Below are positions 56,481-64,000 of a DNA stretch of 64,000 bases, piece after piece. A program made the translations under genes and the position numbers. The stretch's first letter is position 1, and every line of letters begins with the position of its first letter. This stretch comes from Hepsetus odoe. Lineage: Eukaryota > Chordata > Actinopteri > Characiformes > Hepsetidae. The stretch is taken from NCBI GenBank assembly GCA_017165825.1, contig CM029366.1:21983082-22047081 (forward strand), written 5' to 3'. The notes beneath the pieces were generated by a model. It worked only from the letters and a program-made list of their open reading frames with translations, was not told the origin of the DNA and ran no database searches.

Positions 56481-56700
56481 GACATTTGTACATCCAGTGT
56501 CACTCAGGCGCACCTCTCCCGGACTCTGATGGGCGGAGGAACCCGCGATAACTGGCAGACGCGTAGTTTTTTTTTCCCACCCGTTTTTGGTAAAGCCCCG
56601 CCCTCCCTGCACTGTGATTGGATAAAAGTTCTGAGTCACCAGCGATCCGTCAAACTTCTAGCCAATCAGACTACAGCAGGACCCGACGGAAAATAGGTGG
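56480..56700 (-). promoter_or_regulatory. Promoter-like segment with GC and CCAAT boxes
   Basis: A locally CpG-richer stretch holds GGGCGG at 56531-56536, CCCCGCCC at 56596-56603, an inverted CCAAT box (ATTGG, 56617-56621) and a direct CCAAT at 56662-56666. It lies about 1.4 kb upstream of the cnga3 start exon. It could serve cnga3 or a divergent transcript to the right, and the strand given is inferred. Confidence 0.5.
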
Positions 56701-56969
56701 GAAGATTTTCTTGAGTGTAACGTGTTACATGCTATGAATATTAATATAAATATTAAAATGAGGTCAGTTAAATTTGTTATGAAAACATAATGTTTAAAAA
56801 AAACTGTACAACTTTTTAATAATTCAATGTTATGGTTCAGTAGTAATTTAGCAGTAGTGATTTAACATTTAATATAAATACACATTTATTATTACTATGA
56901 ATCAAGAATGATATTTCAGAAAAGAAACTGGCTGAATCTAAAGTAAATGGTAAAGTGAAAAAAAAAGGA

Positions 56970-57215
56970 AGTTCTAGTGTTTAGGGAGTTGGCCCCAGGA
57001 TCAGAAGGTTGCGGATTTGAATCCCTTACCAGTAGGTTGCCCTGAGGTACCCTTGAGCAAGGTACTGTCCCCATTACTGCTCCCTGGGCGCTTTCCATAG
57101 CTGCCCCTACTGCATGTGTGTGATTGTTTGGGTAAAATCCAGAGGTGTCATTTCGTTGTGGCTCGCTGTGTGCTGTGCTGTGTTTCACAGTGACAAGAAT
57201 GGTCATTTTAAATAT
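56970..57215 (+). repeat. SINE family 1
   Basis: The head is worn (GTTCTAGTGTTTAGGGAGTTGG). The rest is intact: GATTTGAATCCC, GAGCAAGGTACTGTCCCC and the tail GTGACAAGAATGGTCATTTT. Confidence 0.82.
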
Positions 57216-60200
57216 GTAGAAACTGAAAGGACACAACAAGCTATTAGTTTCCACCCTTAAAATCAACATTATTTACAGCAGACAGCAGTCAGAATAATTA
57301 AGACCAATAAAGTTTTTCACACTGTTGTATTTGCCACACAGGCCGAGTTTATCTGCCACGAGGATCAGAAGAAGCTTCTAAGATTAGTTGCAGCGATCAT
57401 GTCCTGATGGCCTAAAGCAGGAGGTGAATTACATGTATCTAGAAGAATTACAAGTGACACAAATACTGAAAACTTCCACAAAGAGAGCTCAGTGCACTTG
57501 CACTGCATTTCATCATTTCAAACCATTGGACATTTAACCCTAGAGATAAAGATCTCTGACAGTGAATGTTGCATCCTGAGTGATTGCTAGAATTTTAAAT
57601 CTTTTCAGATTTCTTAACCAGATTTCGCTGTTTTGCTTTTGTTTGTTGAATGAATGAGCTCACCATTCTGTGTGTAAGAAAGCTATGCTTTTTTGATGAA
57701 CCAGCACTTTGAGAGATCAGAGAAGTTTTAGCACAAGCATCTAGCTGTGGCATCAAGCCCCTGTCACCTGCCTGGCATCAACACAGTTCTCCAGCTCCAC
57801 CCCCAGAGAGGCCTGAGAAATCCTTAAGGCAATCTGCAGAGCTGCATCGCTAATCTCAGATTAGACTTGAGCACCTATCTGAGCTACCTAATGCTACTTC
57901 TTGGCTTCAGCCCCTTAAATCATATACATGCATCTGTTACACTGAGCTAACCTCAGGGCATGAGGATGACTGTTCCTTCGCTCTGGACAGATTCTGAATC
58001 AAAAATTGGAAAAGAACAGCAGAAAAGAGGAGTAAATAAACAGAGAGGGTGTTGCAACAGCATATCCATCATTTGCCACCTTCATGCAACCTCTCTCTAG
58101 AGTAGGCTGATGGTTACCATGAGCTCAGGTTATAGACTTGCACTTGCACTGCCTCCAACTCTAGACTAATCAAGCTAATTAGCGTCCCTCAAACATTTGG
58201 CGAGCTAGGACATGACTCTTAGTGTCATGTCATCCCAGGTGTCATTTAGATTCTCTCTTTAAGTCCCTTAGCCTCCGCCATCTGGCTGTTGGAGAAACAG
58301 TATGTAACAAACCTTATAATTACATGATCACCAATACAGAGTTTCAGTGAATATCTTTTGCCTAACCTATTCTGAAATGCTGTGCTAGCGCTTCCTCCCA
58401 CCAAAACGCATCATACAACATCTATACAACATCTGGAATAACTCAGTAATTAACTTTGGCTTTACTGATAGGAAACTGCAGGCTCTCCTGATGGGAGTCT
58501 GCAAGCTATTGTGCGGGAAGACAGAGAAAAAAACATTTGAACTGGAAATAAACTGAAATGATTATATAGTTTATAGAGGGGCTTTCTGTATTTTGTATGT
58601 GAGGCTGAATTTATGTGAATTACATTTTAGGCCAGTTGGATTTGGACTGTATACTGATGGAGTAATGTGAAGTAATTGATCAAAAATGGGCAATAAGGCC
58701 AGAACCCTACATTGTCCTCTGATGACCTGAAATTAGAGGCTATTCACAGGAGAGGAATTCAGAAACCTGCATTTCATAAGGGTCTGAAGTTGTGGTGAAT
58801 ACTAAAGCGGAGGGTATGAGTTCATATGAGGACAGAAAGAGCACAAATACTGGAATTCTGGTAACTATGATATAAAGAGAAAATTTACTGTATAAGTATT
58901 GGACATTTATGAGAAATGAAGAAGCATGTGATGGGAAATAATTCATATTTTAATTCTAATATTCTAGTATAAATGATTTAATTATAGAACGATATTTCCA
59001 TAGAAATACAATTGCAGGACCATGGTGTGTTCAATAATGACACTTTCTAATACATTATTTGAGATAAAGCATTAAAATGAGCTTACTTCATAAACATTCG
59101 TTTTTTATTGTATTAATACAATGATGTTATTAATGTTTTTGGATCTGTCCCAGTAATATGTATGACATAATATCCCTTAGTACATAGTAGACTGAGGAGC
59201 AATAAATGAATATTTATTTGATGTATTAGAATTTTGCCTAATAATTTAGTTATTCCCTATTTTTAATATACATTCCCTCTACTTAATATAAATGCCATTA
59301 ATTAAACTGATATCATTGCATTCGTTGAAGGTGTTTACACAGCTTGAAAAAACTAATAGTTGTGTCATATCTGTGATTTTTTCAATTGTTTCAGTGAAAA
59401 AGAGCTGGATGAACATCCTCTAGATGTTCTGCTATCACCATCTTTTCCAGGAACTTTGACAGCAGTCTAATTGCCAGTGTTAAGCTTTCATTATCATGAG
59501 ATTCAAGGCATTTTGACTGCAGGCTTTAAGCTCTGAGCATGTTCAGTAAATGGTAAAGCAACAAAGTAACTAAATTTAGTTACCTAATGCTGAAAACAGG
59601 TTTGTGTCTGATAAGCAGTGGACAAAATCCAATTAAACAAGCAGGTATACAGTGAAGATCTATTTGCTCCCCTGTCTCCAAAAATAGTTGTGCTTTGGCA
59701 TTATGGCCTAGGATAGGAATAGCCGTAGTAATCTATAGCAGGACTAATTCAGATTCCCCCTCTTACCCTGCTGTCTGGCACTGTTAGACACACTAGTGCA
59801 GCAAGTCAAAGGCTTAAATGTGTCACATATCAAAATAAATGCAATGTCTCCTTGTTTCCCTAGCGACTATAATATACAGTTTTCATGTCATGTTTACATT
59901 TTTTATCTCAAAAAGGTGGTCCATGGATGTAACTCAACAATCAATAACATTGTGTAAGAGGACCTTCCTGGTGTACATCTAGAAACTGTAGTCCATCTGT
60001 GTGTGCAGTGTGTCTAAGTTATCCTCCAGGCCGATGTGTTCACTGACCCCAGAGCTGCTCTTCCTGAAATCTCAGCCAAGTAACACCGCACCGCTATTAC
60101 ATTTCGGGGCAATAAATACACCATTACAACACAATCATGTGTTCAATAATAATACTTTTAAATATATTGCATTAATTTAAGCAACCATTCTTCTATTTAT

Positions 60201-60574
60201 AATATGATCATATAAGAGTGTTGAGTGTTGAGGACAGTCCACCACCCAAAAAATATCCAGCCAAGTGTCCTTGTGGTCAGAAACCAATGATTAATGAGGT
60301 TGAGAGGACCTGACTAGTTTGACAGATTGGATGCAGTCTGTACACTTACACAAGGCGGCTAGAGCTCATAAAGTTGTTAGTATGTGGCTAGTGAAATTAA
60401 GTGTCTAATGCTAATGCCTAAAAGTTATTGTCAAAAAGTGTGCTTTATTCTTATACATTGTCTTTGGCTACATCGCAATGCTTTAATAACTTGTGTGTTT
60501 GCATGTTTTAATCTTACTTATGTTTTATTTTACTTTGTTGCTGTAAAATAACCCCTGAAGCCCACAGTCTGAGG
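57216..60574. other. No gene recognised
   Basis: About 3.4 kb of mostly AT-rich, apparently unique sequence. No exon pair, RNA gene or recognisable repeat was found. Confidence 0.5.
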
Positions 60575-60985
60575 ATAGATTTACATTTACATTTACGTCA
60601 TTGAGCAGACACTCTTAGCGACTTCCAATTTCAGATTTTCGCCCTGGAGCAACCTTGGGTTAAGTAAAAGTGACTATTCTTGTCATTGTGAAACACAGCA
60701 CAACACAACGAAATTCAACCTCCCATACACACCTGCACCAGGTACCCAGGGAGCAGTGACGGGCACGGTACCTTGCTCAAGGGTTCCTCGGGGCAACCTA
60801 CTGGTGAGGGAATCGAACCCACAATCTTCTGATCTGGGGGCCGACTACCCAACCACTAGGCCTCCGCTGCCCCTCTGTACTCTGAGTTTAGTTCAGGAAA
60901 GCAATGGTTGTGCTGGAGATACGCATCAAACCTGTGGCATCTTGGTCCATAGGTGAGTGTCCCACCATTAGACCACCACCATCTA
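60575..60985 (-). repeat. SINE family 2 copy interrupted by a SINE family 1 copy
   Basis: Family 2 tail (ACATTTACGTCATTGAGCAG to CAACCTTGGGTTAAG) occupies 60585-60664. Its head side (CAAACCTGTGGCATCTTGG, GTGTCCCACCATTAGACC) resumes at about 60885-60978. Between them sits a reverse family 1 SINE (60664-60873). Confidence 0.8.
60664..60873 (-). repeat. SINE family 1 nested in family 2
   Basis: Tail end AAAAGTGACTATTCTTGTCA first, head end CCACTAGGCCTCCGCTGCCC last. Part of the middle is deleted. Confidence 0.85.
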
Positions 60986-61867
60986 CCACAGGTTATACGG
61001 TCAGTGTTATATGTTCAGTTGCCAATGTTCTGCTGTACAACAGAAACAGTTGATTGCGAACACCAACACATATTAGAAAGGACAACAAACACCCTCTTCT
61101 TCTCTCATGCGTTTGTCTGTGCTTCCGTAAGAGCTCAGCATGAGAGTTGGAGGCTGATGGAGTGTATGGCTGTTGACTGTGATACACAGACTGGCAATTT
61201 GCGCATTTAATGTGCTCTTTAGTCTGATCCCAATGTGTCGGTGTGCACACAATAGCAGCACTGTCAATGAGCCGCATTTGAGTAAAAGTCTAGAGCCAAA
61301 TGAGTGCTAATTTAACAAGTTACTACACTATCCATCACCTTTGTAAACAACAATAATGCTAAAAGCATTCACTAAAATGTGCAACATGCAGCCAGTCTAA
61401 AATGAGAATGAACGTCTTGGCTGCCATGACTCTAACCGGAGATTTGAGATTTTTCATGTTTTGTGAGGATTTTTTAGGCTCATGTGAAGCACTTTAACTT
61501 TCTTCACTTCATCAACTGCTTTCAAATGCCTGCCTTTTTTCAAGGTCACCTCTTACAGCTGTTGCTACAGAAGTGGATGATGTGCACATAACCTTGAGAA
61601 AATGAGAAGTTGCTATGACAACCTGCAGCATTGGTTGGATTGGATTGGAGATGCCTGTCCTGAAGCTGAAGAGAGGGCTTTAGGTAAGACCTTGAAGATA
61701 CACTGACTTCTGTTTCACAGCTGAAACCAATAGGTAGACTCAGTGACATGACTTTGACACAAATAAGAGTCAAAATTTAATATGAAGGAAGAAATCTGTT
61801 TTCCATTGAAAAATAATTACATTTTATATTTGAATTTACATTACCAACTGATGTTACATTCCCTTTA

Positions 61868-62262
61868 ATGGGACACTGGTGGTCTGGTGTTGAGGGAAAC
61901 CAAGTTTGCAGTTTCGAGTCCCAGACCAGGTGGTTATCCTGAGGTACCCTTGAATTTGGCAAAAAGGACCTGAGTTGGGTTCTTTCTGTGTGGAGTTTGT
62001 ATGTTCTCCCTATGCCTGCATGGGTTTCCTCCGGGAGCTCTGGTCTCCTCACACCATCCAAGGACATGCATGTCAGATGGATTGGAGATGCTAAATTGCA
62101 AAAATAACCCCTAAGTGAGTGTGTTTGTTTATGTGACTGTCCTGCAATGGACCTGTCCAGGGTTTTTTTCCCACCTTTTGCTCTGTGAGAGCTGGTGTGG
62201 GCTCAAGTACTGCCCATGAACCTAACCAGGACAAGTGGTTAAGAAAATGAGTAAGCGAGAGC
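61868..62262 (+). repeat. SINE-like head followed by family 3 repeat
   Basis: GGGACACTGGTGGTCTGGTG and GAGTCCCAGACC (61868-61950) resemble a family 1 head. From about 61972 a family 3 repeat follows (CTGTGTGGAGTTTGTATG, GGGTTTCCTCCGGGAGCTC, GACCTGTCCAGGG, CCAGGACAAGTGGTTAAG). Confidence 0.65.
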
Positions 62263-62376
62263 AATAGCTTGAACCCTATATTGCTTTTTTATCACTGAAA
62301 TGAAAAAATCTAAAACCCTGTTCAAATGCAAGGAGGCAGTCATTGTGACAAAGCACTTCATTCAAACCATCACTGT

Positions 62377-62377
<1 letters not shown>

Positions 62378-62421
<44 letters not shown>
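62378..62421. repeat. (GT)n microsatellite
   Basis: A TG run of about 21 units. Confidence 0.95.
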
Positions 62422-62422
<1 letters not shown>

Positions 62423-64000
62423 TCCTCAATAACTCCTGATTACTCATGTTTTGAGTGATTGAGCATCAAGGGGGAGATGTTAAGAGCCATGAGGAGCATC
62501 TCATCTGCATGGCTCTGTCCACTTATCCTCATCTCTATTCCCTTGTTCACCCCTCTGCTGCTGCATGTTCGCACGGCTGCAAAATTATGAAAAAATTTGA
62601 ATTCACATCACAGTTCCATAGCAACAAAAGTACTTTTCAGTATGGGAACCGAGTGCATGCCCAACAAGCATGACGTTCCACATGAAAAGACAACTTCTAA
62701 CTAAAATAAACCAAAAACAACACAAACAAAGAACAGCACGATCTAATAAAGACACCAGCACTTCAGGGTGCTTGGATTCATACCATCAAAATGATGTGAC
62801 ATGATAAAAACACGCTAATCAAATGGAATTTATGGAGTAACTTGGGTCACTGGCAGATCTTAAAGTGTCACTCCTGTTGTTAAATCTCACATATGATTGA
62901 ACCGTTGATCTATAGTATCTTTTATTTTTTTCTTTAATTACAATGATTAAGGTCATTTTGCTGCTAAGTTTATTTCCTGATCATTTCCTTTAGGCCTCAT
63001 AATAAAGAATAGAGCGAAGCAGCCCTTCAGCAGAATCCATTTTTCTGTGACTGATTCTTTGAACACTTGTGCTACAAACCCCATCCTAAGCTAATGTGAG
63101 CTGCAGCAGGGTTTTGCATCAGAACTGCATTTGTGTTTCATTGTAATGAAGTATGTTTGAACAAAAGGTGAGCGTGGACAAAAAAACTGCAAAAATTCAG
63201 CCGGCTCTGGTAGTGATTGTCAAGTTGCCATGGTAGCCACTTGTCTGAAATGTCTGGCACATGATGGGGCGCTCTCCACAATCACCGCTCTGCATGCCAC
63301 GCTTCTGAGGGACGTATGGAGATCTTTTCTCTTCGATTCCTTGCTCTTTGTGTCCACAATTACAAGCACATGTTTGGGTTATTATTGGCTCTCCACGTCT
63401 AACATAAGATAACAGAAATACCATTTTGGTTAATATTCAAGTTTTATAAGCAGTTAAATTCAAGAGACTTCATGAGGTATATATCAATTTCCTTATCCTT
63501 CTTTCTAAAATCTACCAAAGTCTACCACTTGTAGTTCTATAATTAGACTATGTGGCCCACTTGTTGCAGCGACACCAGCACAGTGCGAGCATCCTACTGT
63601 TTATGCTGACTCTTTAAGTCCTGCCTTGGCTTTAAGCTTTTTACTTTCTTTTTTACAGTTACAGTTATCACAGACCCTCCACCCACCAGAGTAATGATTT
63701 AGCAACTTCATGGTTATTTCTAGAACATTTACACTTTTCCCAAACCACAACAGATCCTTGTCCATTTAGTTTTGTTGGTAGCAATCGCTGATGTTCCCTT
63801 AAGTGGGAAAGTCTGGGTAAAGTGAATGAGGTCTTTATGCCTGCCTTTCATCATGTGACATTAAGGGCCATCTTGTACCCTTGACGATACATTTTATTTT
63901 GTAGCTTGGGGGACTAAAATCAACTAGAACCTTATTTCTGGCTATTCAGTACATATGATGCATCCAGTATAATCACAATGCCTCCTCCTATAGAAAGAAA
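62422..64000. other. No gene recognised
   Basis: Apparently unique sequence up to the window edge. Short open frames on both strands have no recognisable content. Confidence 0.5.

Noticed and set aside
60756..60956. Small frame (MTGTVPCSRVPRGNLL), also seen near 57 kb
   Set aside because: This wording comes from the SINE family 1 body and recurs wherever a copy is present; it is not a gene.

Overview
This is a vertebrate nuclear window, almost certainly from a ray-finned (teleost) fish. It has multi-exon genes with GT-AG introns, long AC/GT, AT and CT microsatellites, tRNA-derived SINEs in many copies, and decayed Tc1-like DNA transposons. Nothing in it is prokaryotic. I cannot name the species.

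Three protein-coding genes can be assembled exon by exon with consistent splice phases. (1) atp10a, + strand, 1.4-14.4 kb: the last ten coding exons (733 residues) of a class V P4-ATPase lipid flippase. The N-terminal half, including the phosphorylation site, lies left of the window. (2) ube3a, + strand, 39.1-46.3 kb: a complete E3 ubiquitin ligase of 858 residues with an AZUL zinc finger and a HECT domain. It lies behind a CpG-rich promoter. Its start codon is split by an intron. (3) cnga3, - strand, 55.15-49.35 kb: a complete cone cyclic-nucleotide-gated channel alpha subunit of 756 residues. It carries an unusual lysine/glutamate/aspartate-rich exon before S1.

Layout: 1-14.4 kb atp10a exons and introns; 14.4-17.5 kb its 3' UTR and flank; 17.5-38.7 kb a gene-free interval full of SINEs, Tc1-like relics, microsatellites and a CT-type array with a 60-bp period; 38.7-39.9 kb the CpG-rich ube3a promoter; 40.1-45.0 kb the ube3a coding exons; 45.0-49.3 kb the gap between two convergent 3' ends; 49.3-55.2 kb cnga3; 56.4-56.7 kb a CCAAT/GC-box promoter-like segment; 56.7-64 kb no gene recognised.

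The genes do not form a pathway: one moves membrane lipids, one is a ubiquitin ligase, one is a phototransduction channel. Their order is informative, though. ATP10A and UBE3A are neighbours in the human Angelman/Prader-Willi region, whereas UBE3A next to CNGA3 is the arrangement reported for monotremes and marsupials. This window has all three together, the expected ancestral layout before the imprinted domain formed. I found no CRISPR array, novel defence locus or other new molecular system. The most unusual items are the split ube3a start codon, a composite SINE family with clean target-site duplications, and the expanded charged repeat in cnga3.
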